The notes under the pieces are model-generated. The model worked only from the letters and a program-made list of their open reading frames with translations, was not told the origin of the DNA and made no database searches. The position numbers were made by a program, and so were the translations under genes. DNA of 63,600 nucleotides, taken from Cytobacillus horneckiae. Its GTDB lineage: Bacteria; Bacillota; Bacilli; Bacillales; Cytobacillaceae. The first letter of the stretch is position 1. Each line of letters starts with the position of its first letter. Shown here in pieces: positions 25,963 to 38,656 of the stretch. The stretch covers positions 1 to 63,600 of the forward strand of contig NZ_PISD01000025.1 in NCBI RefSeq assembly GCF_002835735.1. Reading direction: 5' to 3'.

Positions 25963-25996
25963 AGAAAAAGCAGACGGCGTCCCGTCTGCTTTTTCT
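25963..25996. terminator. Bidirectional terminator between metH and tuf
   Basis: A perfect 15-base stem AGAAAAAGCAGACGG/CCGTCTGCTTTTTCT with a four-base loop. The A-run on one side and T-run on the other make it work in both directions, ending yitJ-metH on the plus strand and the str operon on the minus strand. Confidence 0.93.
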
Positions 25997-26033
25997 ATGA
26001 AAGGCGTCCCCTTCATTTTATATTCTAATAAAA

Positions 26034-27221
26034 TTACTCAACGATTGTAGCAACTACGCCAGCGCCTACAGTACGTCCACCCTCACGGATAGAGAATTTA
26101 GTACCTTCTTCGATAGCAATTGGAGCGATAAGCTCAACGTTCATTTCGATGTTATCTCCAGGCATAACCATTTCTACGCCATCAGGAAGATTACAAATAC
26201 CAGTTACATCAGTTGTACGGAAGTAGAACTGTGGACGGTAGTTTGTGAAGAATGGAGTATGACGTCCACCCTCTTCTTTTGAAAGAACATAAACTTCAGC
26301 TTTAAATTTTGTATGTGGGTTGATTGTACCTGGTTTAGCAAGTACTTGACCACGTTGGATATCTTCACGAGCAACACCACGAAGTAGCGCACCAATGTTA
26401 TCTCCAGCTTCTGCATAATCAAGAAGCTTACGGAACATTTCAACACCTGTTACAGTTGTAGATTTTGGCTCTTCAGTGAAACCAGTGATGTCGATAACGT
26501 CACCAACTTTTACTTGTCCACGCTCTACACGACCTGTAGCAACAGTACCACGACCAGTGATAGAGAATACATCCTCAACTGGCATCATGAATGGTTTTTC
26601 AGTGTCACGAGTTGGAGTTGGGATATACTCATCAACAGCAGCCATAAGCTCGTTGATTTTTTCTTCCCACTCAGCTTCTCCTTCAAGAGCTTTAAGAGCA
26701 GAACCTTTGATAACTGGAATGTCATCGCCAGGGAACTCATATTCAGAAAGAAGATCGCGAACTTCCATTTCTACTAATTCAAGAAGCTCTTCGTCATCTA
26801 CCATGTCACATTTGTTCATGAATACAACAAGGTAAGGTACACCTACTTGACGAGAAAGAAGGATGTGCTCACGAGTTTGTGGCATTGGGCCATCAGCTGC
26901 AGAAACAACTAGGATCCCACCATCCATTTGAGCAGCACCAGTGATCATGTTTTTAACATAGTCAGCATGTCCTGGGCAGTCAACGTGTGCATAGTGACGG
27001 TTTGCAGTTTCGTACTCAACGTGTGCAGTTGAGATTGTGATTCCACGCTCTCTTTCTTCTGGAGCAGCGTCGATTTGATCATATCCGCGAGCTTCACCGC
27101 CGCCTGCTTTTGAAAGAACAGTAGTGATTGCTGCAGTTAAAGTAGTTTTACCATGGTCAACGTGTCCGATTGTTCCGATGTTAACATGGGGTTTTGAACG
27201 GTCAAATTTTTCTTTAGCCAT
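26034..27221 (-). CDS. tuf: Elongation factor Tu
   Basis: EF-Tu delivers aminoacyl-tRNA to the ribosomal A site as a GTP complex. 395 residues; P-loop GHVDHGKT at 19-26, DCPGHADYV (G3) with the catalytic histidine, NKCD (G4) and SALK-type G5, followed by the two beta-barrel domains ending [11 protein letters not shown]. The kirromycin-related surfaces look unremarkable. It is the last gene of the str operon and also has a candidate promoter of its own overlapping the fusA stop codon. Confidence 0.98.
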   Translation of the reverse strand: MAKEKFDRSKPHVNIGTIGHVDHGKTTLTAAITTVLSKAGGGEARGYDQIDAAPEERERGITISTAHVEYETANRHYAHVDCPGHADYVKNMITGAAQMDGGILVVSAADGPMPQTREHILLSRQVGVPYLVVFMNKCDMVDDEELLELVEMEVRDLLSEYEFPGDDIPVIKGSALKALEGEAEWEEKINELMAAVDEYIPTPTRDTEKPFMMPVEDVFSITGRGTVATGRVERGQVKVGDVIDITGFTEEPKSTTVTGVEMFRKLLDYAEAGDNIGALLRGVAREDIQRGQVLAKPGTINPHTKFKAEVYVLSKEEGGRHTPFFTNYRPQFYFRTTDVTGICNLPDGVEMVMPGDNIEMNVELIAPIAIEEGTKFSIREGGRTVGAGVVATIVE

Positions 27222-27264
27222 TTGAAAAATCCTCCTTTAATTTAAAAGAATTAAGTATTTTAGT

Positions 27265-27294
27265 GGCTTTGGTAGGCGGCTACCAACCAAAGCC
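27265..27294 (-). promoter_or_regulatory. Hairpin in the tuf leader
   Basis: A nine-base perfect stem GGCTTTGGT/ACCAAAGCC with a 12-base loop lies between fusA and tuf. No U-run follows, so it is not a terminator; mRNA processing or stabilisation is possible. Confidence 0.5.
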
Positions 27295-27312
27295 TTGTTA
27301 CTTACAATAGTA

Positions 27313-27341
27313 GTTATACTTTATTAATAAGGTAAAATCAA
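27313..27341 (-). promoter_or_regulatory. Candidate tuf promoter
   Basis: Minus strand: TTGATT, 17 bases, TATAAC, directly abutting the fusA stop codon. It would let tuf be expressed above the level of the rest of the str operon. Confidence 0.55.
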
Positions 27342-29420
27342 TTATTCACCTTTATTTTTTTTGATGATTTCTTCAGAAATCGATTTTGGTACCTCTTCAT
27401 AGTGATCGAAATGCATAGAGAACACTCCGCGTCCTTGTGTGCTAGAACGTAATGAAGTTGCATATCCGAACATTTCAGAAAGTGGAACCATCGCACGAAC
27501 AACTTGTGCATTACCACGGGCGTCCATACCTTCAACACGACCACGACGTGATGTAACATTACCCATAATATCTCCTAAATATTCTTCAGGGATAATTACT
27601 TCGATTTTCATCACAGGCTCAAGGATGACTGGGCTACATTTTGAAGCAGCGTTTTTCAATGCCATTGAAGCGGCAATTTTGAACGCCATTTCAGATGAGT
27701 CAACATCATGGTATGAACCGTCGAATAATCTTGCTTTAATATCTACTAATGGATAGCCTGCTAGTACGCCTCTTTCAAGAGCATCTTCTAGTCCAGCTTG
27801 TACAGCAGGGATGTATTCACGTGGAACAACACCACCGACGATACCATTTTCAAATTCAAAGCCTTTTCCTTCTTCGTTTGGAGAGAATTCAATCCAAACG
27901 TGTCCGAATTGTCCACGTCCACCAGATTGACGAGCGAATTTACCTTCAACGTTAGCTGAAGCGCGGAATGTTTCACGGTATGCAACCTGAGGTGCACCTA
28001 CGTTAGCTTCCACTTTAAATTCGCGACGCATACGGTCAACTAGGATATCAAGGTGAAGCTCACCCATACCTGCGATGATTACTTGGCCAGTTTCCTGGTC
28101 AGTATGCGCACGGAATGTTGGATCTTCCTCTTGAAGTTTTTGTAGAGCAGTTGTCATTTTATCTTGGTCAGCTTTAGATTTAGGCTCGATAGACAATTGA
28201 ATAACTGGCTCTGGGAATTCCATAGACTCAAGGATAACCAGGTCTTTTTCATCGCATAGTGTATCACCAGTCGTAGTATCTTTAAGACCTACTGCAGCAG
28301 CGATGTCACCAGCATGAACAACAGAAATCTCTTCACGAGAGTTTGCGTGCATTTGCAGGATACGTCCTACGCGCTCACGCTTACCTTTTGTTGAGTTCTT
28401 TACATAAGAACCTGAGTTTAAAGTACCTGAGTACACACGGAAGAAAGTAAGCTTACCAACATAAGGGTCAGTCATTACTTTAAATGCAAGTGCAGAGAAT
28501 GGTGCGTCGTCACTAGATGGACGAGTAACCTCTTCTTCTGTATCCGGAGTTGTACCTTTAATTGCAGGTACATCTAGCGGAGATGGAAGATATGCAATAA
28601 CTGCATCTAGCATTTTTTGTACACCTTTGTTTTTGAAAGCTGATCCGCAGATTACTGGATAGAACTCAACGTTTACTGTACCTTTACGAATTGCAGCTTT
28701 TAGCTCTTCGTTAGAGATTTCTTCTCCACCAAGGTATTTCTCCATTAAATCTTCATCAAGTTCAGCTACCGCTTCAATTAACTTTTCACGGTATTCTTCA
28801 GCTTGATCCATGTATTCAGCAGGAATTTCACGCTCTTCGATGTCTGTACCAAGGTCATTACCGTAGAACGTTGCTTTCATTTCGATAAGGTCAATGATGC
28901 CTTTGAATTCATCTTCAGCACCAATTGGTAGTTGGATAGCAGCTGCATTCGCTTGTAAACGATCGTGAAGAGTTCCCAATGAATACAAGAAATCTGCACC
29001 TAACTTATCCATTTTGTTTACGAATACCACACGTGGTACGCCGTAAGTTGTTGCTTGACGCCAAACAGTTTCAGTTTGTGGTTCAACACCGGATTGTGCA
29101 TCCAACACTGCTACTGCGCCATCAAGTACACGCAATGAACGTTCAACTTCAACAGTGAAGTCTACGTGTCCTGGTGTGTCAATGATGTTAACACGGTGGC
29201 CTTTCCATTGAGCAGTTGTAGCAGCAGAAGTAATTGTGATTCCACGCTCTTGCTCTTGTTCCATCCAGTCCATTTGAGAAGCACCTTCATGTGTTTCTCC
29301 AATTTTATGGATACGGCCTGTGTAATAAAGTACACGCTCAGTTGTCGTTGTTTTACCAGCATCAATGTGAGCCATGATACCAATATTACGAGTATTTTCT
29401 AAGGAGAACTCTCTTGCCAT
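27342..29420 (-). CDS. fusA: Elongation factor G
   Basis: EF-G is the GTPase that drives translocation and, with RRF, ribosome recycling. 692 residues with P-loop AHIDAGKT at 17-24, DTPGHVDFT (G3) and NKMDK (G4), then domains II-V; the domain IV tip and the fusidic-acid-related domain III region show no gap or insertion. GGAGAAAG precedes the ATG. It is placed rpsL-rpsG-fusA-tuf as in most bacteria. There is one copy in this window. Confidence 0.98.
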   Translation of the reverse strand: MAREFSLENTRNIGIMAHIDAGKTTTTERVLYYTGRIHKIGETHEGASQMDWMEQEQERGITITSAATTAQWKGHRVNIIDTPGHVDFTVEVERSLRVLDGAVAVLDAQSGVEPQTETVWRQATTYGVPRVVFVNKMDKLGADFLYSLGTLHDRLQANAAAIQLPIGAEDEFKGIIDLIEMKATFYGNDLGTDIEEREIPAEYMDQAEEYREKLIEAVAELDEDLMEKYLGGEEISNEELKAAIRKGTVNVEFYPVICGSAFKNKGVQKMLDAVIAYLPSPLDVPAIKGTTPDTEEEVTRPSSDDAPFSALAFKVMTDPYVGKLTFFRVYSGTLNSGSYVKNSTKGKRERVGRILQMHANSREEISVVHAGDIAAAVGLKDTTTGDTLCDEKDLVILESMEFPEPVIQLSIEPKSKADQDKMTTALQKLQEEDPTFRAHTDQETGQVIIAGMGELHLDILVDRMRREFKVEANVGAPQVAYRETFRASANVEGKFARQSGGRGQFGHVWIEFSPNEEGKGFEFENGIVGGVVPREYIPAVQAGLEDALERGVLAGYPLVDIKARLFDGSYHDVDSSEMAFKIAASMALKNAASKCSPVILEPVMKIEVIIPEEYLGDIMGNVTSRRGRVEGMDARGNAQVVRAMVPLSEMFGYATSLRSSTQGRGVFSMHFDHYEEVPKSISEEIIKKNKGE

Positions 29421-29474
29421 TGTGTCTTTCTCCTTCCTAGTATGGGAATGATTTTTATTAGTAAACTGTTAATC

Positions 29475-29960
<486 letters not shown>

Positions 29961-29989
29961 TCAGAAAAGGGTTTTTATTGTAAGTCAAA

Positions 29990-30412
29990 TTATTTTTTAG
30001 CTGCTTTTGGACGCTTCGCACCGTATTTAGAACGACCTTGCATACGGTTGTTAACACCAGCTGTATCAAGCGCACCACGAACGATGTGATAACGTACCCC
30101 TGGTAAGTCTTTTACACGTCCGCCACGGATTAATACAACGCTGTGTTCTTGCAGGTTATGTCCAATACCAGGAATATAAGCATTTACTTCGATTCCGTTA
30201 GTTAAACGAACACGTGCATATTTACGTAATGCTGAGTTCGGTTTCTTTGGAGTCATTGTACCAACACGAGTACATACACCGCGTTTTTGTGGTGATGATA
30301 CATTTGTTTGTACTTTTTTGAAGCTGTTGTAGCCTTTGTTTAAAGCTGGAGATTTTGACTTCTCCTCTTTAGTTTTACGAGGCTTGCGCACTAATTGGTT
30401 AATAGTTGGCAT
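29990..30412 (-). CDS. rpsL: Small ribosomal subunit protein S12
   Basis: S12 sits at the decoding centre. 140 residues with [20 protein letters not shown] at the start, [15 protein letters not shown] and [19 protein letters not shown]. The lysine in TPKKPNSAL and the lysine in GGRVKDLPG, where streptomycin-resistance changes arise, are wild type. It precedes rpsG by 44 bases and follows rplGB in the str operon. Confidence 0.97.
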   Translation of the reverse strand: MPTINQLVRKPRKTKEEKSKSPALNKGYNSFKKVQTNVSSPQKRGVCTRVGTMTPKKPNSALRKYARVRLTNGIEVNAYIPGIGHNLQEHSVVLIRGGRVKDLPGVRYHIVRGALDTAGVNNRMQGRSKYGAKRPKAAKK

Positions 30413-30516
30413 GTGATTTTCCTCCCTTCATCTCTTCATGTAAGCCCACACATCCAGGTGGTTCATTTTAAAGCAAAAACAAAGTCCTTGCAGACCTTCA
30501 TCTACAAAAACAGTTT

Positions 30517-30765
30517 TTAAATTATTATTGCAACAGCTGCAGCACCAACTTCAATCCCGCAAGCTTTTCCGAGTTTTTTCATCGAATCAACATACGTAAT
30601 TGGTACATGGTATTCATTAGCAGCATCTTCTATCATTCTTTTGATTGCCATGTTAGAATCATTAGCGATGACTACCTCTGATACGTTTCCCTGTTTTAGA
30701 GCTTTCACTGATTGCTTTGTTCCTACTATAATATCTTTTGCCTGCAATACTTTTTCATAAGACAT
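30517..30765 (-). CDS. rplGB: L7Ae-family RNA-binding protein (YbxF)
   Basis: An 82-residue L7Ae/L30e/S12e-fold protein that binds kink-turn RNA; B. subtilis YbxF binds K-turns in vitro and associates with ribosomes. The motif KLGKACGIEVGAAAVAI near the C-terminus is diagnostic. I choose the ATG giving MSYEKVLQAKDIIVGTKQ because GGAGG lies six bases before it; five upstream residues are not needed. It is the first gene of the transcription unit that continues into rpsL, with a strong promoter just upstream. Confidence 0.93.
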   Translation of the reverse strand: MSYEKVLQAKDIIVGTKQSVKALKQGNVSEVVIANDSNMAIKRMIEDAANEYHVPITYVDSMKKLGKACGIEVGAAAVAIII

Positions 30766-30809
30766 TATTGCATCCTCCAAAGTATCCAGTTAATAGGAGC
30801 ACCTTTGAT

Positions 30810-30838
30810 ATATTAACACCAAAACATTTCGATGTCAA
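30810..30838 (-). promoter_or_regulatory. Promoter of rplGB and the str operon
   Basis: Minus strand: consensus TTGACA, 17 bases, TAATAT, about 45 bases before rplGB. It allows the str operon to be expressed separately from rpoBC. Confidence 0.78.
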
Positions 30839-30867
30839 CAAACAAAATGCTTTTTTTATATTAAGGC

Positions 30868-30912
30868 ATGAATGACGGCACTTCCTTTTCATTAAGCAAG
30901 TGCCGTATTCAT
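30868..30912 (-). other. Long hairpin after rpoC
   Basis: ATGAAT-g-ACGGCACTT pairs with AAGTGCCGT-ATTCAT (15 pairs, one bulged G, 14-base loop), beginning six bases after the rpoC stop. There is no adjacent U-run (GCCTTAATAT follows), so it is a poor terminator; it may be a 3' stability or processing element. Confidence 0.6.
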
Positions 30913-30917
30913 AGTTA

Positions 30918-33900
30918 TTATTCTACAGTAATTGATTCTTCTACTGCTTCTTCTTTCGTAAATGGTTCTGCTCGGCGGTAACGCTGCATACCAGTTCCAG
31001 CCGGTACAAGCTTACCAATAATTACATTCTCTTTCAAGCCAAGTAATTCATCACGTTTTCCTTTGATCGCTGCATCTGTAAGAACTCTTGTCGTTTCTTG
31101 GAACGATGCTGCTGATAGGAATGAATCTGTTTCAAGTGATGCTTTTGTAATACCGAGTAGGACCGGACGTCCAGTTGCCGGCATTTTACCAGCCATAAGG
31201 GCTTTTTCATTGGCATCAGTAAATTGATGGATATCAAGCAGCGTACCTGGAAGTACATCTGTTTCAGCTGCATCAATGACACGTACTTTACGAAGCATTT
31301 GGCGAACCATTACCTCTACGTGCTTATCACCGATTTCAACCCCTTGCATACGGTAAACCTTCTGAACTTCACGCAACAAATATTCTTGAACAGCCGTAAC
31401 GTCTTTCACTTTAATCAATTCTTTCGGGTCGATTGAACCTTCAGTAAGCTCTTGTCCACGCTCAACTTCGTCATTGACTGCAACCTTCAGACGAGCTGTA
31501 TAAGGAGCTGTGTAAGTGCGTGATTCAACTTCACCTTGAATAACGATTTCATGTTGGCGATCACGGCCTTCGTTAATTCCAACAACCGTACCATTGATTT
31601 CAGAAATAACCGCTTGACCTTTCGGATTACGCGCTTCAAAAATCTCCTGGATACGCGGAAGACCTTGTGTAATATCGTCTCCAGCAACCCCACCTGTATG
31701 GAATGTACGCATCGTTAACTGTGTACCTGGTTCACCGATTGATTGAGCAGCAATGATTCCAACTGCTTCACCCACTTCAACCTCTTGACCAGTTGCCAAG
31801 TTGCGACCATAACATTTTTTACATACACCATGACGTGTATTACATGTGAAGGCGGAACGAATCCACACTTCTTCGACTCCTGCAGCAATCACTTCTGCAG
31901 ATAAGTCTTCAGTAATTAAGCCGTTTTCTGGTACAATGACTTCTTTTGTTTCAGGATGCTTAATCGCTCTTCTTGCATAACGGCCAATTAAACGTTCTTC
32001 TAAACTCTCGATAACTTCTGTTCCATCTTTTAAAGACGAAATCAGCAATCCACGATCTGTTCCGCAATCGTCATCACGAACGATTACATCTTGTGCTACA
32101 TCAACAAGACGACGAGTTAAGTAACCTGAGTCAGCTGTTTTCAGTGCTGTATCGGCAAGACCTTTACGCGCACCATGTGTGGAGATGAAGTACTCGAGTA
32201 CTGTCAGACCTTCACGGAAACTTGACTTGATTGGCAACTCAATAATTCGACCAGCCGGGTTGGCCATTAGACCACGCATACCAGCTAACTGCGTAAAGTT
32301 GGATGCATTACCACGGGCACCGGAATCACTCATCATAAAGATTGGGTTAGATTTATCAAGTGATTTCATAAGTTTAGATTGGATATCATCTTTCGCTGCA
32401 CTCCAAATGGAGATAACTCTGTCATAACGCTCATCTTCAGTAATTAAACCGCGTCTGAATTGCTTTAGGACATTATCCACTTTTTGCTGTGCATCATGGA
32501 TGATTTTTTCCTTCTCGCTTAATACGACGATATCAGCTACACCAACCGTAATACCGGCTTTTGTAGAGTGCTTAAAACCAAGGTTTTTCATGCGGTCAAG
32601 CATTTTAGATGTTTCTGTGATTTTGAAACGTTTAAATACTTCTGCAATGATATTTCCAAGGATTTTTTTCTTAAATGGATCAACGATAGGCATTTCACGA
32701 ATAGCAGCAGGAATGTCTGTTCCTTTTTCTACGAAATACTTCTTCGGTGTTTCATCCTCAAGATTGGTTTTCGTAGGCTCATTGATGTATGGGAATGTTT
32801 TAGGCAAGATTTCGTTAAAGACAAGCTTACCAACAGTCGTCATCAGCAATTGGCTGTTTTGCTCTTCTGTGAATGTTTCGTTTTTAAGTGAACCTGCATG
32901 TACAGCTACTCTTGTATGCAAATGAACATAGCCATTTTGATAAGCAAGCAATGCTTCACTTGTGTCATTGAAGACCATACCTTCACCGACAGCATTTTCT
33001 CTTTCCAGTGTTAAATAATAGTTACCTAAAACCATATCCTGTGATGGTGTAACAACTGGTTTACCATCTTTAGGGTTCAGGATGTTTTGTGCAGCAAGCA
33101 TAAGAAGGCGAGCTTCTGCTTGTGCTTCTGCTGAAAGCGGTACGTGTACCGCCATTTGGTCACCATCGAAGTCAGCATTATATGCAGTACATACTAATGG
33201 ATGAAGACGAATAGCGCGGCCTTCTACTAATGTCGGTTCAAAGGCCTGAATTCCAAGTCTATGCAGAGTTGGTGCACGGTTAAGTAATACTGGGTGCTCT
33301 TTAATGACGCTTTCTAAAACATCCCATACTTCCGGCTGTACTCTTTCGATTTTACGTTTAGCGGATTTAATATTATGTGCTAAGCCTTTTTCAACAAGTT
33401 CCTTCATCACGAAAGGCTTGAACAATTCGAGTGCCATTTCCTTAGGAAGACCACATTGATACATTTTCAAGTTTGGTCCAACAACGATAACAGAACGCCC
33501 TGAATAGTCAACACGTTTACCTAGTAAGTTTTGACGGAAACGACCTTGCTTACCTTTAAGCATATGTGACAATGATTTTAATGGACGGTTACCTGGTCCG
33601 GTAACTGGGCGACCACGACGGCCATTATCAATTAAGGCATCTACAGCTTCCTGAAGCATACGTTTTTCGTTTTGTACGATGATGCTAGGAGCACCAAGGT
33701 CCAATAAACGTTTTAAACGGTTGTTGCGGTTAATGACACGACGGTATAAATCATTTAAGTCAGAAGTCGCAAATCGACCGCCATCAAGCTGTACCATTGG
33801 ACGAAGTTCAGGCGGGATAACAGGAAGAACATCTAAAATCATCCAATCTGGCTCGTTGCCTGAACCACGGAACGCTTCAAGTACTTCCAGACGTTTAATT

Positions 33901-34517
33901 GCACGTGTCCGGCGTTGTCCTTGAGCTGTTTTTAATTCTTCTTTTAAAACGTCAACTTCTTTATTTAAATCAATATCTGATAAAAGTTTCTTAATGGATT
34001 CCGCACCCATAGAAGCTTGGAATTTATTACCGTATTTCTCACGATATGCACGGTATTCCTTTTCAGATAATAATTGTTTTTTCTCAAGTGCAGTATCACC
34101 TGAATCTGTTACTACATAAGAAGCGAAGTAAATAACTTCTTCCAATGCACGTGGAGACATATCAAGTACAAGACCCATACGGCTTGGTATGCCTTTGAAG
34201 TACCATATATGTGAGACAGGAGCAGCTAGCTCAATATGTCCCATTCTTTCACGACGTACTTTCGCACGTGTTACTTCCACACCACATCGATCACAGACTA
34301 CACCTTTATAACGTACACGCTTGTATTTCCCACAATGACATTCCCAGTCCTTTGTAGGTCCAAAAATACGTTCACAGAACAAACCGTCTTTTTCTGGCTT
34401 TAATGTACGATAGTTAATTGTTTCAGGTTTTTTCACTTCACCGTGAGACCATGAGCGAATCTTATCTGGTGAAGCAAGACCTATTTTCATATACTCGAAA
34501 TTGTTTACATCTAGCAA
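30918..34517 (-). CDS. rpoC: DNA-directed RNA polymerase beta' subunit
   Basis: Catalytic subunit of RNA polymerase. 1199 residues, the normal Bacillus length. Zinc ligands Cys60, Cys62, Cys75 and Cys78 near the N-terminus; the Mg-binding NADFDGDQ loop has Asp449, Asp451 and Asp453; the trigger loop and bridge helix regions ([20 protein letters not shown] in part) and the second zinc site with [13 protein letters not shown] are present. The ribosome binding site is AAAAGGGAGG. It follows rpoB by 133 bases; a hairpin GGAGGGCA/TGCCCTCC lies in that gap. Confidence 0.98.
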   Translation of the reverse strand: MLDVNNFEYMKIGLASPDKIRSWSHGEVKKPETINYRTLKPEKDGLFCERIFGPTKDWECHCGKYKRVRYKGVVCDRCGVEVTRAKVRRERMGHIELAAPVSHIWYFKGIPSRMGLVLDMSPRALEEVIYFASYVVTDSGDTALEKKQLLSEKEYRAYREKYGNKFQASMGAESIKKLLSDIDLNKEVDVLKEELKTAQGQRRTRAIKRLEVLEAFRGSGNEPDWMILDVLPVIPPELRPMVQLDGGRFATSDLNDLYRRVINRNNRLKRLLDLGAPSIIVQNEKRMLQEAVDALIDNGRRGRPVTGPGNRPLKSLSHMLKGKQGRFRQNLLGKRVDYSGRSVIVVGPNLKMYQCGLPKEMALELFKPFVMKELVEKGLAHNIKSAKRKIERVQPEVWDVLESVIKEHPVLLNRAPTLHRLGIQAFEPTLVEGRAIRLHPLVCTAYNADFDGDQMAVHVPLSAEAQAEARLLMLAAQNILNPKDGKPVVTPSQDMVLGNYYLTLERENAVGEGMVFNDTSEALLAYQNGYVHLHTRVAVHAGSLKNETFTEEQNSQLLMTTVGKLVFNEILPKTFPYINEPTKTNLEDETPKKYFVEKGTDIPAAIREMPIVDPFKKKILGNIIAEVFKRFKITETSKMLDRMKNLGFKHSTKAGITVGVADIVVLSEKEKIIHDAQQKVDNVLKQFRRGLITEDERYDRVISIWSAAKDDIQSKLMKSLDKSNPIFMMSDSGARGNASNFTQLAGMRGLMANPAGRIIELPIKSSFREGLTVLEYFISTHGARKGLADTALKTADSGYLTRRLVDVAQDVIVRDDDCGTDRGLLISSLKDGTEVIESLEERLIGRYARRAIKHPETKEVIVPENGLITEDLSAEVIAAGVEEVWIRSAFTCNTRHGVCKKCYGRNLATGQEVEVGEAVGIIAAQSIGEPGTQLTMRTFHTGGVAGDDITQGLPRIQEIFEARNPKGQAVISEINGTVVGINEGRDRQHEIVIQGEVESRTYTAPYTARLKVAVNDEVERGQELTEGSIDPKELIKVKDVTAVQEYLLREVQKVYRMQGVEIGDKHVEVMVRQMLRKVRVIDAAETDVLPGTLLDIHQFTDANEKALMAGKMPATGRPVLLGITKASLETDSFLSAASFQETTRVLTDAAIKGKRDELLGLKENVIIGKLVPAGTGMQRYRRAEPFTKEEAVEESITVE

Positions 34518-34617
34518 GGGGCCTACCTCCCTTTTGATCTACAGGTTTTACCCTTTTTGCTCTAATTTCAGCAGCAGCTTGGGGCCAAGTCACATTTATC
34601 AAAAACGTTTATTTGGA

Positions 34618-34638
34618 AGGGAGGGCACAATTGCCCTC
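34618..34638 (-). other. Short hairpin between rpoB and rpoC
   Basis: GGAGGGCA and TGCCCTCC form an eight-base stem with a four-base loop a few bases after rpoB. It has no U-run, so rpoC read-through should be efficient. Confidence 0.5.
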
Positions 34639-34650
34639 CATTTATATTAG

Positions 34651-37600
34651 TTATTCCTTAGTAGCTACCTTCTCTGATTCTTCAACTTCTTGCGCATCAG
34701 GAGCTAATGTTAAAGATTCAGCTTGTTGCATATCTTCTTCATCTTCCATATCGCGCATTTCTATTTCTTCTTCATCACCAGACAGAATCTTAACATCCAT
34801 ACCTAAGCTCTGAAGCTCTTTAATTAATACTTTGAATGATTCCGGAACACCAGGCTCTGGAACATTCTCGCCTTTAACGATGGATTCATATGTTTTTACA
34901 CGTCCAACGACATCATCTGATTTAACAGTTAAGATTTCCTGTAGCGTGTATGCAGCACCATATGCTTCAAGTGCCCAAACCTCCATCTCACCGAAACGCT
35001 GTCCGCCAAATTGAGCTTTACCGCCCAATGGCTGCTGTGTTACTAGTGAGTATGGTCCTGTAGAACGAGCGTGAAGCTTATCGTCAACCATATGTGCCAA
35101 TTTAATCATGTACATGACACCAACAGACACACGGTTATCAAATGGCTCACCTGAACGTCCATCATAAAGAACTGTTTTCGCATCACGAGCCATGCCCGCT
35201 TCTTCTATCGTTTCCCATACATCTTCTTCATTCGCTCCATCAAATACTGGTGAAGCAACATGAATGCCAAGAGCTCTCGCAGCCATACCTAGGTGAAGTT
35301 CAAGAACCTGACCGATGTTCATACGAGATGGTACCCCTAGTGGATTCAACATGATATCAACTGGCGTGCCATCTGGTAAATATGGCATATCTTCCTCCGG
35401 TAAAATACGTGAAATTACCCCTTTGTTACCGTGACGGCCGGCCATTTTATCTCCTTCAGAGATTTTACGTTTTTGTACAATGTACACACGCACTAGCTGG
35501 TTTACACCTGGTGGTAATTCGTCGCCGTCTTCACGGTTGAAGACTTTAACATCAAGTACGATACCGCCTCCGCCGTGAGGAACACGAAGAGATGTATCAC
35601 GAACTTCACGCGCTTTTTCTCCAAAGATAGCGTGAAGAAGTCTTTCTTCTGCCGTTAATTCTGTTACGCCCTTAGGTGTAACTTTACCAACAAGCAAGTC
35701 TCCGTCCTTCACTTCAGCACCTGTACGGATAATTCCGCGTTCGTCTAAATTGCGAAGCGCATCCTCACCGACATTAGGAATATCACGAGTGATTTCCTCT
35801 GGTCCAAGTTTAGTATCACGTGATTCTGATTCATATTCTTCAATATGAATTGAAGTATATACATCATCTTTTACAAGGCGCTCACTCATGATGATCGCAT
35901 CCTCGTAGTTGTATCCATCCCATGTCATAAAGGCAACTAAAACATTTCGTCCTAGTGCTAATTCTCCAAGTTCCATAGAAGGACCATCAGCAAGAATTTC
36001 ACCTTTAGTCACGCGGTTGCCAACAGCTACAATTGGTCGCTGGTTATAGCAAGTTCCTTGGTTAGAACGGATAAATTTAAGCATTCTATATTTATCAAGG
36101 TCACCTTTAACTTCTTGACCATCTACTTCTTTAATACGTCTTACCCATACTTCTCTTGCTTCTACATGTTCAACAATACCTTCATGTTTGCAAATAACAG
36201 CTGCCCCAGAGTCTTTACCGGATACATATTCCATACCAGTTCCTACTCTTGGTGCTTCCGGCTGCATAAGAGGCACGGCTTGACGCTGCATGTTCGCTCC
36301 CATTAGCGCACGGTTGGAGTCATCATTTTCCAAGAAAGGAATACATGCTGTCGCAGCAGATACAACTTGCTTAGGCGATACATCCATGTAATCAACACGA
36401 TCGCGTTTAACGACTGTATTTTCCCCTTTAAAACGAGCAACTACCTCTTCTTCAAGGAAAGAACCATCATCATCAAGAAGAACATTCGCTTGTGCAACCA
36501 CATAGTTATCTTCTTCATCAGCTGTTAAATAGTCAATGCGTGAAGTAACCTTCCCTGTTTCTGGGTCAATTCGGCGATAAGGTGTTTCAATAAAGCCAAA
36601 GCGATTTACTTTCGCAAATGAAGACAGTGAGTTGATTAGCCCGATGTTCGGTCCCTCAGGTGTTTCAATCGGACACATGCGGCCATAGTGAGAATAGTGA
36701 ACGTCACGCACTTCGAATCCGGCACGTTCACGAGTTAAACCGCCCGGCCCTAAAGCAGATAGACGACGCTTATGTGTCAATTCAGCTAATGGATTTGTTT
36801 GATCCATGAACTGTGATAATTGAGAGCTTCCGAAAAACTCTTTAATTGAGGCAATAACCGGTCGAATATTAATCAACTGCTGTGGAGTGATTGTGTTTGT
36901 GTCCTGGATGGACATTCTCTCACGTACCACACGCTCCATTCTTGATAGACCGATACGGAATTGGTTTTGCAGCAGCTCACCAACAGAACGCAGACGTCTA
37001 TTTCCAAGATGGTCGATATCATCCGTATCACCCACGCCATGAAGCAAGTCAAAGAAATAGCTGATAGAAGCAATGATGTCAGAAGGTGAAATGTTTTTCA
37101 CAGCTTCCTCTACATAAGCATTACCGATAACATTTATAACTTTTTCTCCGTCTTCATTTGGTGCATAGATTTTAATAGATTGAAGTTCTACTTCATCATT
37201 AACGACTCCGCCTACAAGATCTACTGTTTTAAAGCCAATATTTTTTTCTAGACTCGGAAGGATTCGGTCTAAAGTACGGCGGTCAAGAACAGTTCCTTTT
37301 TCCGCAATAATTTCACCCGTTTCCGGATCTACAAGGTTTTCGGCTAATCTTTGTCCGAATAATCTATTTTTAATATGAAGCTTTTTGTTTATCTTATAGC
37401 GACCCACATTTGCTAAATCATAGCGTTTTGGATCAAAAAATCTTGAAACTAATAAGCTTTTCGCATTTTCGACAGTAGGTGGTTCACCTGGACGTAAACG
37501 CTCATAAATTTCTAGTAGTGCTTTATCACTACTTTCTGTATTATCTTTTTCAAGCGTATTCCGAATGTACTCGTTGTCTCCAATCAAATCGATGATTTCT

Positions 37601-38223
37601 TGATCAGAGCCGAACCCAAGAGCACGCAAAAGAACCGTAACGGGCAGTTTCCGAGTACGATCTATTCTAACGTATACGACATCTTTGGCATCAGTTTCAT
37701 ACTCAAGCCAAGCGCCGCGGTTCGGAATGACGGTAGCGGTAAAGCCTTTTTTGCCGTTTTTATCAAGTTTGCCGCTAAAGTATACGCTCGGAGAACGCAC
37801 TAGCTGCGAAACAATAACACGCTCCGCTCCGTTAATTACGAAGGTACCTGTTTCTGTCATAAGTGGGAAGTCACCCATAAAGACATCCTGGTCTTTGACT
37901 TCGCCTGTCTCTTTGTTTACAAGACGCACTTTCACACGCAAAGGTGCGGAATATGTAACATCTCGTTCTTTCGATTCCTCAACCGAATATTTTGGCTCGC
38001 CAAGGCTGTAATCAATAAATTCAAGCGATAAATTACCAGTAAAGTCTTCAATCGGAGAAATGTCATGAAACATCTCTCTTAAACCCTCATCAAGAAACCA
38101 TTGATAAGAAGAGGTTTGGATTTCGATTAGATTTGGTAATTCTAAAACTTCACTGATTCGTGCGTAACTTCTACGTTGGCGGTGTCGTCCATACTGAACT
38201 AGTTGACCTGTCAACTGATTCAC
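34651..38223 (-). CDS. rpoB: DNA-directed RNA polymerase beta subunit
   Basis: Beta subunit of RNA polymerase, 1190 residues. The rifampicin pocket ([20 protein letters not shown] and [11 protein letters not shown]) is wild type at the usual resistance positions (Gln, Asp, His, Ser). C-terminal [20 protein letters not shown] and an acidic tail typical of Bacillus are present. It starts [18 protein letters not shown] behind a GAGGGG ribosome binding site. A leader of about 400 bases separates its promoter from the start codon. Confidence 0.98.
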   Translation of the reverse strand: MNQLTGQLVQYGRHRQRRSYARISEVLELPNLIEIQTSSYQWFLDEGLREMFHDISPIEDFTGNLSLEFIDYSLGEPKYSVEESKERDVTYSAPLRVKVRLVNKETGEVKDQDVFMGDFPLMTETGTFVINGAERVIVSQLVRSPSVYFSGKLDKNGKKGFTATVIPNRGAWLEYETDAKDVVYVRIDRTRKLPVTVLLRALGFGSDQEIIDLIGDNEYIRNTLEKDNTESSDKALLEIYERLRPGEPPTVENAKSLLVSRFFDPKRYDLANVGRYKINKKLHIKNRLFGQRLAENLVDPETGEIIAEKGTVLDRRTLDRILPSLEKNIGFKTVDLVGGVVNDEVELQSIKIYAPNEDGEKVINVIGNAYVEEAVKNISPSDIIASISYFFDLLHGVGDTDDIDHLGNRRLRSVGELLQNQFRIGLSRMERVVRERMSIQDTNTITPQQLINIRPVIASIKEFFGSSQLSQFMDQTNPLAELTHKRRLSALGPGGLTRERAGFEVRDVHYSHYGRMCPIETPEGPNIGLINSLSSFAKVNRFGFIETPYRRIDPETGKVTSRIDYLTADEEDNYVVAQANVLLDDDGSFLEEEVVARFKGENTVVKRDRVDYMDVSPKQVVSAATACIPFLENDDSNRALMGANMQRQAVPLMQPEAPRVGTGMEYVSGKDSGAAVICKHEGIVEHVEAREVWVRRIKEVDGQEVKGDLDKYRMLKFIRSNQGTCYNQRPIVAVGNRVTKGEILADGPSMELGELALGRNVLVAFMTWDGYNYEDAIIMSERLVKDDVYTSIHIEEYESESRDTKLGPEEITRDIPNVGEDALRNLDERGIIRTGAEVKDGDLLVGKVTPKGVTELTAEERLLHAIFGEKAREVRDTSLRVPHGGGGIVLDVKVFNREDGDELPPGVNQLVRVYIVQKRKISEGDKMAGRHGNKGVISRILPEEDMPYLPDGTPVDIMLNPLGVPSRMNIGQVLELHLGMAARALGIHVASPVFDGANEEDVWETIEEAGMARDAKTVLYDGRSGEPFDNRVSVGVMYMIKLAHMVDDKLHARSTGPYSLVTQQPLGGKAQFGGQRFGEMEVWALEAYGAAYTLQEILTVKSDDVVGRVKTYESIVKGENVPEPGVPESFKVLIKELQSLGMDVKILSGDEEEIEMRDMEDEEDMQQAESLTLAPDAQEVEESEKVATKE

Positions 38224-38620
38224 CCCTCAAATCAAGCGTTATTATTTGAAAAGCTCAGAACGTTTTTTCTCAAGCTGCATAAAGAATAAATCTCGCCCCT
38301 GTGGATTCCCGCCCACAAGAAAGATAAACTCTTCACAAGAGAGCATTGACGTAAGAGCTTGACATATCGTAAGTTTAAGCAGCGGTCCCCTTCCCTAAAA
38401 CGGAGGCAAAATCACCTCTATTATGGGGGTTTGCCAAGAGGCAACAACAACTCTAGCCCCAGGATTTCCACATACTCAATAAGACAAAAAGAAAAAGGGT
38501 TTTTAAGTCAAAAACCACATTTCCACATTACGACTATTCTTTTAATTATTTTTCCCAACAAAACCAATTTTATACAAATAGAATAAATTTAGTTTATATT
38601 GGTAGTATAATATGTTGGCA
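38224..38620 (-). promoter_or_regulatory. Long 5' leader of rpoB
   Basis: About 400 bases without a gene between the promoter and rpoB. Short hairpins can be drawn on the minus strand (TTGCC/GGCAA inside GGGG/CCCC, GAGG/CCTC, GTGGGC/CCACA-like), but no clear U-run terminator. I cannot match it to a named leader family. Confidence 0.45.
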
Positions 38621-38627
38621 TTGTACA

Positions 38628-38656
38628 ATACTATCATAGCGAAAATGTCAAGTCAA
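38628..38656 (-). promoter_or_regulatory. Promoter of rpoBC
   Basis: Minus strand: TTGACT, 17 bases, TAGTAT; a second TTGACA overlaps it five bases on. The -35 lies over the rsmC stop codon. Confidence 0.5.

Noticed and set aside
34651..38223. Rifampicin-resistance type change in rpoB
   Set aside because: The rifampicin pocket residues read as wild type; likewise the streptomycin-related positions in rpsL.
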